From Emcibacter sp. (GTDB taxonomy: Bacteria > Pseudomonadota > Alphaproteobacteria > Sphingomonadales > Emcibacteraceae), in the NCBI GenBank assembly GCA_021741205.1, contig JAIOYI010000003.1:62001-126000 (forward strand): DNA of 64,000 nt, written 5' to 3'. The notes beneath the pieces were generated by a model. It ran no database searches and was not told the origin of the DNA. It saw nothing but the letters and a program-made list of their open reading frames with translations. This document shows positions 46,621 through 54,873 of this stretch, piece after piece (the first letter of the stretch is position 1; every line of letters starts with the position of its first letter). Position numbers and translations under genes: made by a program.

Positions 46621-47517
46621 TCAAAAATTATTTGTACTTGATAAATTTTCTCGAATGGCTTGGATGAGCTTGTTGCCTCGCCAATTTTTTCGGTAAATCA
46701 AACCAAAGGAATAATGAATAGTCGGAGTGAAGGGTCGTGTGACCATATTTTTATGGTACAGATCTTCTGCTGTTATGGAATTTATCACACTCAAGCCAAC
46801 ATTATTTCCCACAAGCGAACATATGCTTGCGATGTTGGATTCGGTTTTTCCTGAAATTTTAATGTTATTATCCGCAATCAGTTGGAGAAGCTGATCCGCA
46901 GCAATATTGGGCTGATTAGGAATAATGATATGCTGATCCGTTAAATCCTTGATATCTATTATCTTATTATGTGTCAGTGGATGTTTTTTGGGGAGTATGC
47001 AAATGGCCTCTGTTTTTATGATGGTATCAATCTGTATTTGCTCGCTTGATATGGGAAGCGTGACAAACCCCACATCAAATAAACCCGATTCTACAGATCG
47101 AACAACATCGTTGGTGGCCATAATATCAAAATAGATATTCATCTTGGAATTAATGGCTAGAATTTTGGCAATAATTTTAGGAACATAACCATAGGCAATG
47201 CCTGGTATTGTCGCTATGCGCACCCGAGAGGCACCAAATTCCTTTAAGGCAAGTATACTGTGTTTGATTTCATCAAGGTTAAACATTAACCTTAAAATTT
47301 CTTTGTGTAATTCTTCGGCTTGCGGAGTTGGAATCAGCCGATTTTTTTCTCGTATGAAAAGTGATATGCCGATATTATCTTCTAATAACCCAAGAGAACG
47401 ACTAACGCCTGATTGGGTAATGCCTAATGTTTTTGCTGTTTTTGTTGCCGTGCCATCCTCATAAAGCGTTTTAAATATGACAAGTGACTTTAGGGAATTC
47501 AGCGTTATATCAGGCAT
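46621..47517 (-). CDS. LysR-family regulator
   Basis: LysR-type regulator, 298 aa; GAGGA before the ATG. Winged helix (about 5-62) with LVIFKTLYEDGTATKTAKTLGITQSGVSRSLGLLE, effector domain after. Divergent from the antiporter/CoA-transferase/deacylase/aminotransferase operon across 115 bp and its likely regulator. Confidence 0.92.
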   Translation of the reverse strand: MPDITLNSLKSLVIFKTLYEDGTATKTAKTLGITQSGVSRSLGLLEDNIGISLFIREKNRLIPTPQAEELHKEILRLMFNLDEIKHSILALKEFGASRVRIATIPGIAYGYVPKIIAKILAINSKMNIYFDIMATNDVVRSVESGLFDVGFVTLPISSEQIQIDTIIKTEAICILPKKHPLTHNKIIDIKDLTDQHIIIPNQPNIAADQLLQLIADNNIKISGKTESNIASICSLVGNNVGLSVINSITAEDLYHKNMVTRPFTPTIHYSFGLIYRKNWRGNKLIQAIRENLSSTNNF

Positions 47518-47632
47518 GACTAATCCTCATGAAGTTATTATTTATAATCATATATTGTCAATTTCTATTAGGGAAGCATATAATGCGGCATATATTATTG
47601 GATACCTAAAAAATAGGAATAAAAGGATAAAA
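47518..47632. promoter_or_regulatory. Divergent lysR / nhaC control region
   Basis: 115 bp, strongly AT-rich. Contains ATAAT-N9-ATTAT (47580-47598), a dyad of the length LysR proteins favour, placed upstream of the antiporter start. AAGGA precedes the ATG at 47633. Assignment as operator is inference. Confidence 0.4.
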
Positions 47633-49054
47633 ATGCAGTCGAGTGAAAAACGCATGGGCTTTTGGAGTGCCGTTGGTGTCATGCTATTTCTGATTTTGGC
47701 TATATCCGTACAGGTTTTTGTGTTGGATAGCCCTGGCACAACACAAATCACCCTTATTCTGGTGACGGCAGTTGCGGCGCTTACAGCACTTCTAAAGGGT
47801 TATAGCTGGCATGAGATTCAAGGGGGAATATTGCATGGATGCCATATTGCTATGCTGCCCATGTTGATTTTGATGCTCGTAGGCGTACTTATTGCCAGCT
47901 GGATTGCTGCTGGCACCATCCCCTTTCTTATTTATTACGGCATATTATTCTTAACCCCACAATATTTTTTATTTTCCACTTGTTTGATCTGTTGTTTTGG
48001 TTCACTGGCCACGGGCAGCTCTTGGACAACGGCGGCCACATTCGGGGTGGGGTTCATGGGGGTTGGACTCGGGCTTGGCATCGCTCCGGAACTTACGGCG
48101 GGGGCGGTGATTTCTGGATCAATATTTGGGGATAAAATGTCGCCTTTGTCTGATTCGACCAATTTGGCATCAGGGGTCGCACAGGCGGATCTTTTTGATC
48201 ATATAAGAAGTATGATCTATTCCACGGGACCCGCTATTATCTTAACACTAATCATTTATTTTATATGGGGACTTGCCTCAAACAGCGCCGATGCGGTTTT
48301 GGACGATCATAAAATAGCGGAAATACTAGGGGGAATAAAGGATAATTATAATCTTAATATCGTGACCTTATTGCCCCCGCTATTGGTTGTGGTGCTTGCT
48401 ATGAAAAGAGTGGGGGGACTGGCCGTTATGGTAATTGCAACCGTAACCGCCCTTTTAATTGCTCTGTTCTTACAAAATCAAAATATTTCTGAAATGCTCA
48501 CTTTTTTGAATTATGGCTATGTTTCTCATGTGGGTGTGACTGAGGTTGATAAACTGCTTTCTGGGGGCGGATTGCAAAATATGATGTGGACGGTATCATT
48601 GGGCTTCATTGCTCTATCCATGGGGGGCGTTATGGAAAAAACCCATATGCTCGAGGTTATTTTACAAAAAATGCGGCGGCTTGTTCACTCCGTAGCAAGT
48701 CTTGTGACAACCCATGTGATTTCATCCATAATTATTAATATATTTACCGCCAGTCAGTTTATGGCCATCATTATTCCCGCCCGTATGCTCGTTCCCATAT
48801 ACAAACGGGAAAAACTTCTTCCGCAGGTATGTTCAAGGGTAAGCGAAGATTCCGCAACCGTGACATCTCCACTAATTCCGTGGGGGCTTGGGGGTGTTTA
48901 TTATACATCCGTGTTGGGGGTCGCCACTCTGGATTACCTGCCCTATACATTTTTTGCCCTTATAACACCTTTGATGACTTTATTTCTCGCCTATACCAAT
49001 AATTTTATGTTCAAAGAAGGCGATATCAAAACAGTAAAAAGCTACGGAGAGTAA
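47633..49054 (+). CDS. NhaC-family Na+/H+ antiporter-like transporter
   Basis: Inner-membrane transporter of the NhaC family, 473 aa, with about 11-12 membrane segments. The signature SGSIFGDKMSPLSDSTNLASG (about 155) is present. I set the start at ATG 47633 (AAGGA five bases upstream); the frame is open further upstream, but those 52 codons lack a site and cross the regulator's promoter. Although the family is named for antiport, members inside catabolic operons may carry organic substrates, perhaps the amino compound handled by the following genes. Confidence 0.9.
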   Translation: MQSSEKRMGFWSAVGVMLFLILAISVQVFVLDSPGTTQITLILVTAVAALTALLKGYSWHEIQGGILHGCHIAMLPMLILMLVGVLIASWIAAGTIPFLIYYGILFLTPQYFLFSTCLICCFGSLATGSSWTTAATFGVGFMGVGLGLGIAPELTAGAVISGSIFGDKMSPLSDSTNLASGVAQADLFDHIRSMIYSTGPAIILTLIIYFIWGLASNSADAVLDDHKIAEILGGIKDNYNLNIVTLLPPLLVVVLAMKRVGGLAVMVIATVTALLIALFLQNQNISEMLTFLNYGYVSHVGVTEVDKLLSGGGLQNMMWTVSLGFIALSMGGVMEKTHMLEVILQKMRRLVHSVASLVTTHVISSIIINIFTASQFMAIIIPARMLVPIYKREKLLPQVCSRVSEDSATVTSPLIPWGLGGVYYTSVLGVATLDYLPYTFFALITPLMTLFLAYTNNFMFKEGDIKTVKSYGE

Positions 49055-49060
49055 ACGTCT

Positions 49061-49756
49061 ATGAATAAACAACAAACCATTGAAGAGTCTATTGCGAAAA
49101 TTCCCCATGGCGCCGTAATAATGGTGGGGGGATTTGGGTCACCCGGAACGCCTTTTTCGCTGATTAATGAGCTGATAAGGCAGGGGCAAAAGAACCTGAC
49201 CCTCATCAAAAATGATGCCAATGAAAAAGCTATCGGCATTAGTAAATTGATCGAAAACGGGCAGGTGGATAAGCTTATTACCACCCATATTGGTCTTAAT
49301 AAAGGCGTGGTTGAAATGATGAATAGCGGACAGATGCAGGTGATGTTTTTTCCCCAAGGCATTCTGGCAGAAAAAATCCGCATAGCTGGTGCGGGAAGTT
49401 TTGGTTTTCTGTCCGATATTGGCATAGATAGTGAAATTACCGATCCATCCCAATTGATTGAATGGCAGGGTAAAACATTAAAGATAGAATCTGCCTTAAA
49501 CGCTGATTTTGCCCTAATTCATGCACAAAAAGCCGACTTATACGGCAATCTTATCTACCGTGCCAGTGCCATGAATTTTAACCCGCTTATGGCAATGGCG
49601 GCCAATCATGTTATTGCTGAAACACCGAATATTGTTCCCGTGGGCGATCTTGTTCCAGAAAGCATACATACACCGTCTGCTTTTGTTGCCTCGGTTGTGG
49701 CCCTTCAGTCCCTAACAAAAGAATATGAAGTTATGGAGAGACGTTTTGAGTATTGA
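49061..49756 (+). CDS. 3-oxoacid CoA-transferase, subunit A (AtoD-like)
   Basis: Class I CoA-transferase A chain, 231 aa. IPHGAVIMVGGFGSPGTPFSLINEL (about 14-38) is the family glycine loop, followed by IRIAGAGSFGFLSDIGI-type sequence and KADLYGNLIYRASAMNFNP. Works with subunit B (overlapping genes) to transfer CoA to a 3-oxo or related acid. Confidence 0.93.
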   Translation: MNKQQTIEESIAKIPHGAVIMVGGFGSPGTPFSLINELIRQGQKNLTLIKNDANEKAIGISKLIENGQVDKLITTHIGLNKGVVEMMNSGQMQVMFFPQGILAEKIRIAGAGSFGFLSDIGIDSEITDPSQLIEWQGKTLKIESALNADFALIHAQKADLYGNLIYRASAMNFNPLMAMAANHVIAETPNIVPVGDLVPESIHTPSAFVASVVALQSLTKEYEVMERRFEY

Positions 49757-50390
49757 TAGGCTTGTTCGACGTGCGGCACAGGAAATTAAATCCGGCCAGA
49801 TTATAAATTTGGGTATTGGACTTCCAACGATGTTAATAGAATATCTTCCCAACGATATGGAGGTATTAATTCATTCGGAAAACGGTGTTCTGGGGGCTTG
49901 GAAGAAGGCACCCCGTGAATTGGCCGAACCCCAATTAATTGATGCGGGTGGGAATTATATCACAATGCGGGCGGGTGGCAGCATTTTTGATAGCGCGGTA
50001 TCATTTGCCCTTATTCGGCGCTCGAAACTGGATATATCCATCATGGGTGCCTTTGAGGTGGATGAAAAAGGCAATCTTGCCAATTGGAAAATTCCAGGGC
50101 GGTTTTCGCCAGGTATTGGAGGAGCCATGGAACTTGCCCAAAAAACCAAGAAGGTCATTGTTCTATGCACCCATAATGATAAATCGGGTCAATCCAAGAT
50201 TCTAAAGCAATGTACATTACCCTTAACGGCCAAACATTGTGTATCCCGTATTATAACCGACAAGGCGGTCATGGATATTACGGATGAGGGATTATTGCTA
50301 AAAGAGATGGCTCAGGATATAACATTACAAGAATTAATTGCCTGTACAGAAGCTAATCTTATTATTCCAGATACAATAGGACGTTTTTGA
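49746..50390 (+). CDS. 3-oxoacid CoA-transferase, subunit B (AtoA-like)
   Basis: Class I CoA-transferase B chain, 214 aa. The catalytic Glu is in HSENGVLGA; also NLGIGLPTMLIEYLP at the N-terminus and SGQSKILKQC later. I favour the TTG start at 49746, seven bases after GGAG and overlapping the A-chain stop by 11 bases. An ATG at 49725 exists but has no site. Its stop and the next ATG share TGATG. Confidence 0.92.
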   Translation: MSIDRLVRRAAQEIKSGQIINLGIGLPTMLIEYLPNDMEVLIHSENGVLGAWKKAPRELAEPQLIDAGGNYITMRAGGSIFDSAVSFALIRRSKLDISIMGAFEVDEKGNLANWKIPGRFSPGIGGAMELAQKTKKVIVLCTHNDKSGQSKILKQCTLPLTAKHCVSRIITDKAVMDITDEGLLLKEMAQDITLQELIACTEANLIIPDTIGRF

Positions 50391-51673
50391 TGACAACAGA
50401 TATTGAACGAGATATAGAGCGGCGCATATTAAAAAGTTGCGATGATATTTTTCCCCATGTTCTTGATTTCACGATGGAAATGGTCAAACAATATGGCGTT
50501 TTAAACAAGGAACAAGGTGTTCTGGATGTTGTGGAACGGGAATTGAAAGATCTTGGGCTTCCAGTTGTTCAGGTGCCCCTCAGCCATGATAGATTGTCAC
50601 ATCATCCCCTTTATGCTCCCGTCGACTGGTCATATGATAAAAAATATAATCTGGTGTCGCCTCTTAATATTGGGGCAAAAGGTAAAACATTGGTATTGAA
50701 TGGACATTTGGATGTGGTGCCTGCCTCACCATTTGATATGTGGACAAAGGCCCCTCATGATCCTTGGATTAAGGACGGTTGGCTCTATGGTCGTGGGGCG
50801 GGGGATATGCAATCTGGCGTGGCAGCAATGATCTATGCCGTCCATGCCTTAAACCATGCGGGTTATGAAATATGTTCACCGCTAACGGTGCAGGCCGTTG
50901 TCGAAGAGGAATGTTCTGGCAACGGGGCACTGGCTTGTCTTGACGGGGGCTATGGCGGTGATTTTGTCCTCATTCCAGAACCCTTCGGCCCTCAAATCTA
51001 TACGGGTCAGTTGGGCGTTCTTTGGTTCAAGATTATCTGTCGTGGGGTGCCCACCCATGTTTTGGATACCTCCGCCGGTGAAAATGCCATTGAGAAATTG
51101 CAAATGCTCATACCATTCTTGAAAGATCTGGAAAACGAGCTCAATGAAAATTACCGCAAAGCGCCCTATGACAAATTTGACCATCCCTTTAATCTTAATA
51201 TTGGTAAGCTCAAGGGAGGAAATTGGGCTTCAAGCGTCCCTGCCCATGCGGAAATGGAGGCACGCATCGGTTTTCCCGTTGGCATGACCGCAAATCAAAT
51301 CATGCAAATGGTGAATGACCGATTAGAGCTTGCCACAAAAAAGTTAAAGGCCTTTAGGGACAATAAACCACTGCTGCGTTTTCATGGATTTCGGTCCGAG
51401 GGCCATCTGATTAATCTGCAGGACCCTGGGATTAAATTATTATCCCAATGCCATCATAGTTTAACCCATGAAGAACCAAAACATTATCTGTCAACCTGCA
51501 CCACGGATTTGCGCGCCTTTCATTTTTACAGCAAAACGGCAGGCACCTGTTATGGCCCTATCGCCAAAAATATTCATGGTATTGATGAATGCGTCGACAT
51601 AGACTCTATTCGTCAAACTCTAAAGACCTATGCTTTATTCATTAGCCGTTGGTGTAGAATTCAAGCAAAATGA
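50390..51673 (+). CDS. M20-family deacylase/peptidase (ArgE/DapE type)
   Basis: Metal-dependent amidohydrolase, 427 aa, from the ATG overlapping the previous stop (TGATG). Di-zinc ligands visible in order: His in NGHLDVVP (about 105), Asp in GAGDMQSG (about 138), Glu-Glu in VEEECSGNG (about 170), Glu in IPEPFG, and a late His in YGPIAKNIHGIDECVDI. The lid/dimerisation domain is between. Family removes acyl groups from amino acids; probably releases the amino acid used by the aminotransferase. Confidence 0.91.
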   Translation: MTTDIERDIERRILKSCDDIFPHVLDFTMEMVKQYGVLNKEQGVLDVVERELKDLGLPVVQVPLSHDRLSHHPLYAPVDWSYDKKYNLVSPLNIGAKGKTLVLNGHLDVVPASPFDMWTKAPHDPWIKDGWLYGRGAGDMQSGVAAMIYAVHALNHAGYEICSPLTVQAVVEEECSGNGALACLDGGYGGDFVLIPEPFGPQIYTGQLGVLWFKIICRGVPTHVLDTSAGENAIEKLQMLIPFLKDLENELNENYRKAPYDKFDHPFNLNIGKLKGGNWASSVPAHAEMEARIGFPVGMTANQIMQMVNDRLELATKKLKAFRDNKPLLRFHGFRSEGHLINLQDPGIKLLSQCHHSLTHEEPKHYLSTCTTDLRAFHFYSKTAGTCYGPIAKNIHGIDECVDIDSIRQTLKTYALFISRWCRIQAK

Positions 51674-51700
51674 CCCCCCTTACAGCAGGATATTAAAAAA

Positions 51701-53074
51701 ATGGACAATAGCGGAAAGAATTCTGGCGGCGCACAGGATGTTTTTTATTCGCCGTTAAAGGATCAGCAACGCCTTACAATCGTTAAAGGCAAAGGCATTT
51801 ACTTATGGGATGATATGGGGCGACAATATATTGATGCCTCGTCTGGTCCTGTGACGTGCAATATTGGTCACTCTAACCCTCATGTTATTGACGCTATGCA
51901 CAAACAGGCACAAGAACTTGCCTTTTCTTTTCCATCAAGTGCCCGAAATAAACCCAATATCGATTTGGCAAAGAAATTGACTGAGCTGGCTGGAGCAGGT
52001 TTTGAAAGAGCACTCTTTGTCTCTGGGGGGTCTGAAGCCGTTGATATGGCGCTAAAATTTTGTCGACAATACCGTTATGCCACGGGTGAAAAGAGGCGTC
52101 ATAAACTGATCAGTTGCCAACCCTCATACCATGGCATGACGATTGGAACACTGGCCGTCAGCGGCGATCCTGCATTTGAAGATATCTTTGGTGACATGAT
52201 CACCATGGCTCACAAAATTCCTGCTATGATGACTTATCTGGCCTCTAGCCCACCCGATGAAGAGACTTATGCTCTTTCATGTGCAAAAAAACTGGAGGAA
52301 AAAATTCTGGAATTGGGCAAAGATACTGTCCTTGCCTTTATTATTGAACCCGTTGGAGGATCCTCCTCTGGGGCGATTGCGCCTCCTGAAATTTATTTTA
52401 ATGAAATCCGTCGTATCTGTGACCAATATGGCGTTTTTCTGATCTATGACGAGGTGATGTCTGGCTCAGGACGTACGGGAAAATTCCTAACCAGTCATTT
52501 ATGGCCCCATGCACGGCCTGATATTACAGTTTTGGCAAAAGGGTTAGGTGCAGGCTATATTCCTTTGGGTGCCATGCTTGCCCCTGCAAATTTAGTCGAT
52601 AAATTATCAGAACTCACGGGTTTTAATTATGCCCACACCTATAATGCAAGTCCTTTGTCTTGCGCTGTGGCTATTGCTGTTCTTGATGAAATAATAGAAA
52701 ACAAGCTACTGGATAATACAAATGTGATGGGAAATTATCTGCGGGACAAACTTGAAGAGCTGCAGAATAAATCAACCATCATCGGGGATGTTCGGGGCCG
52801 AGGATTATTGCTCGCCCTTGAACTTGTGGCCTGTAAAAATCCCCGAAAACAACTACCCCTGCATGTTAATCCCATTGATAGATTTAAGCAGATCGGTCAG
52901 GAGCTCGGCATATTATTTTATGGCCGCAGAAGCAATAAAGGTATTTATGGTGATCCCATATTAATTGCGCCACCTCTTAATGTTACAAAAGATGATATTG
53001 ATCAGATCATTGATTTATTGAGCCAAATTATAGAAATTCTTGAGACCGAACTGAGAAATGAAGGTCTAATTTAA
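51701..53074 (+). CDS. Class III aminotransferase (PLP)
   Basis: Fold-type I omega-type aminotransferase, 457 aa. SGGSEAVDMALKF binds the PLP phosphate (about 107), PSYHGMTIGTLAVSG, DEVMSGSGRTG (PLP-binding Asp, about 250), and the Schiff-base Lys in VLAKGLGAGYIPLGAM (about 281). Family acts on beta-, gamma- or omega-amino groups. Last complete gene of the operon; with CoA-transferase and deacylase it would turn an amino acid into a keto acid. A truncated thiolase gene follows. Confidence 0.92.
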   Translation: MDNSGKNSGGAQDVFYSPLKDQQRLTIVKGKGIYLWDDMGRQYIDASSGPVTCNIGHSNPHVIDAMHKQAQELAFSFPSSARNKPNIDLAKKLTELAGAGFERALFVSGGSEAVDMALKFCRQYRYATGEKRRHKLISCQPSYHGMTIGTLAVSGDPAFEDIFGDMITMAHKIPAMMTYLASSPPDEETYALSCAKKLEEKILELGKDTVLAFIIEPVGGSSSGAIAPPEIYFNEIRRICDQYGVFLIYDEVMSGSGRTGKFLTSHLWPHARPDITVLAKGLGAGYIPLGAMLAPANLVDKLSELTGFNYAHTYNASPLSCAVAIAVLDEIIENKLLDNTNVMGNYLRDKLEELQNKSTIIGDVRGRGLLLALELVACKNPRKQLPLHVNPIDRFKQIGQELGILFYGRRSNKGIYGDPILIAPPLNVTKDDIDQIIDLLSQIIEILETELRNEGLI

Positions 53075-53098
53075 GGTCAGGACATTATAAATAATCGG

Positions 53099-53127
53099 CA
53101 TAAGACATAGAGAAATCTATGCTTATG
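53099..53127 (+). terminator. Hairpin after the aminotransferase gene
   Basis: CATAAG-(A)-CATAGA, loop GAAA, TCTATG-CTTATG: 12 pairs with one bulged A and a GNRA tetraloop, then T-rich TTTGTTTGTCTG. Lies 25 bases after the stop. Likely a 3' end or a stabilising hairpin of the operon; the T tract is broken. Confidence 0.55.
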
Positions 53128-53194
53128 AATATGTTTGTTTGTCTGAAATTAAATCATGATTTTTAGTCATCATTATATGAAATAAGATCATATA

Positions 53195-53224
53195 TTGTAA
53201 TATATTGCTTATTGAAGCTATAAT
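53195..53224 (+). promoter_or_regulatory. Candidate sigma-70 promoter for the structured RNA
   Basis: TTGTAA (53195-53200), 18 bp spacer, TATAAT (53219-53224), a consensus -10. Transcription would begin about 53231, just at the structured segment. Confidence 0.6.
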
Positions 53225-53230
53225 AGAATC

Positions 53231-53374
53231 GCCTTAGCGGTTCATGGGGGGCAAAATACCCAGAATTCTCTCCTATGGGTATCAACGGTGGAACATATTA
53301 TATCAGATTGCGCTACACAATGTAATTTGATTCCGCTAAACTCTAAATTTACGGGTGCTTAGGCACCCGTTTTT
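53231..53374 (+). ncRNA. Candidate structured RNA of about 144 nt, unknown family
   Basis: This is the middle of the 349-bp gap (53075-53423). The predicted transcript starts after a consensus promoter and ends in a perfect terminator. A closing stem pairs TTAGCGG (53234-53240) with CCGCTAA (53333-53339). Inside is ATACCC-N15-GGGTAT (53256-53261/53277-53282), which can compete with pairing of ATGGGGGG to CTCTCCTAT. I see no match to tmRNA, 4.5S or 6S hallmarks. It could be a free small RNA or a leader regulating the thiolase 49 bases downstream; no anti-terminator arm is evident, favouring the former. Confidence 0.5.
53351..53374 (+). terminator. Rho-independent terminator
   Basis: ACGGGTGC (53351-53358), loop TTAG, GCACCCGT (53363-53370), followed by T5 counting the last stem base. 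Works only on the plus strand. Ends the candidate RNA, 49 bp before the truncated thiolase. Confidence 0.92.
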
Positions 53375-53423
53375 GTGAAGTACGATTATAAAAAATATGC
53401 CTATAGATATTAAGGAATAAATC

Positions 53424-53668
53424 ATGAGAGAAGCTGTCATTATATCTACTGCAAGAACCCCAATAGGCCGTGCCTATAAGGGTGCCTTTAACGCAACCAT
53501 GGCACCGACCATGGCAGGTCACGTTATTGCCGAAGCCGTTCGCCGTGCTGGATTAGAAGGCGGCGAAATCGAAGATGTCATCATGGGAACCGCTTTGCCC
53601 GCAGGTTCCACAGGCTGGAACATTGGCCGGACGGCGGCCATGGCGGCGGGGCTTCCGGTAACGGTTGC
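53424..53668 (+). pseudogene. Thiolase (acetyl-CoA acetyltransferase), 5' fragment
   Basis: AAGGA and ATG are intact and the first 80 or so codons read as a canonical thiolase: MREAVIISTARTPIGRAYKG, then GTALPAGSTGWNIGRTAAMAAGLPVTVA. The catalytic CASG block expected next is missing. At about 53661-53672 the sequence passes into the antisense strand of a TRAP permease gene, and the frame continues to 53819 as nonsense (131 codons in all). Nothing of the catalytic machinery remains. The gene would have supplied the last step (thiolytic cleavage) for the upstream CoA-transferase operon. Confidence 0.85.
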
Positions 53669-54379
53669 GGATTCCGTTACGGTAAATAATCCACCATATA
53701 TCCCACCCAAAATTAGAACGGGCATAAATAATGAAAATATACCCTTCTTGATGGCCACAATAAGCTCTGCGAATTTAAATTTTTCCCTCAGTATGGCACG
53801 ATTAATAAACAACGCATAAATCGATATCAACACCGTGAGCATAATCGCAGGACCGATACCCGCTTTAAATAAATCAGCTATGGATGTTTCCGTCATAACG
53901 CCATACAGAATAAGCGGAATACTCGGCGGCACTATGATGCCAAGCGTGCCTGCTGCACAAAGGCTTCCCATAGCAAAATTTCGGCTGTAACCCGCTTTCA
54001 GCAGGGCGGGATACATAACAGAACCCACCGCAATCAACGTAACCGTAGATGAGCCAGAAATAGCTGCAAAGGTCGCACAAGACAATATAGTCGCAACCGC
54101 AAGCCCCCCCGGAGCGGGCGCCATCGCCACACGCATGACCGCAATTAGCCTTTCGGCTATTGTGCCCCGCGACATGATATTGCCCGCCAGAATAAACAGA
54201 GGTATAGACAGCAAAATTTCCTGATCCGCCGCTGCCCAGATATCAAGCAGAACATAGGTTAAATTTCCATCGCCCCAGACCAGATAACAAAAACCCGCCA
54301 CTATACCAAGTATGGCAACGATTCTCTGACGCAGCATAAGGGCAATCAGAACGATCAGAACGAGCAAGAATATCATCAT
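53662..54379 (-). pseudogene. TRAP transporter large permease (DctM), truncated
   Basis: About 237 residues of a DctM-type permease (normally about 425): membrane segments, PLFILAGNIMSRG, ISGSSTVTLIAVGSVMYPALLKAGYS, GTLGIIVPPSIPLILYG, and GGIYGGLFTVTESA. The C-terminal half is lost at the junction with the thiolase fragment, after which the frame reads antisense thiolase to a stop at 53519. With half the large permease missing the transporter is probably dead. Start overlaps dctQ by four bases. Confidence 0.85.
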
Positions 54380-54873
54380 GACAACGTCCCCTCTTCTGGC
54401 CTGAGATCAGGATAACAGGCGTAAATTCCATGCCGTATAGCACCAATAAGGAAGGCCAAGGGCATCACCGACTGCATGGGCCATAGGACAATACGCAACA
54501 TGCGGGATGTCTCCTGCAATAAATAGGTATCATAAACCACTATTATCGCGGCAATGGCAAATATCAGGCAAAAAACCGCCATCAATCCTTCCTGAAGCCT
54601 TATAATCATACTATCCCATTTTTCCGGCAGCCAGTTATCGGCAAAGTGGGGCCTTAGATGTCGACCCTTGTGGGATGCGAGGCCAAAGCTGATCAGAGCC
54701 GTAATAATCATGGCATACACCGCAACACGCGGCGCACCGGCAATGCCATGACCCATAAGCTTGCGGCTAACCACATCAGCAATAATCACCAATGTCATAA
54801 CGGCAAAGGCAAATAATGCCACGGCTTTTTCAAGACGATATAATAAGTCTATAAAGGCTCTGGCTCTATTCAT
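54376..54873 (-). CDS. TRAP transporter small permease (DctQ)
   Basis: Small membrane component of a TRAP transporter, 165 aa, four membrane segments, with VVSRKLMGHGIAGAPRVAVYAMIITALISFGLASHKGRHLRPHF matching the DctQ pattern. Overlaps dctP by eight bases and the truncated dctM by four. Intact itself, but its partner permease is broken. Confidence 0.88.
   Translation of the reverse strand: MNRARAFIDLLYRLEKAVALFAFAVMTLVIIADVVSRKLMGHGIAGAPRVAVYAMIITALISFGLASHKGRHLRPHFADNWLPEKWDSMIIRLQEGLMAVFCLIFAIAAIIVVYDTYLLQETSRMLRIVLWPMQSVMPLAFLIGAIRHGIYACYPDLRPEEGTLS

Noticed and set aside
53519-53661. C-terminal extension of the DctM permease frame
   Set aside because: These codons are the antisense of the thiolase fragment, not permease sequence.
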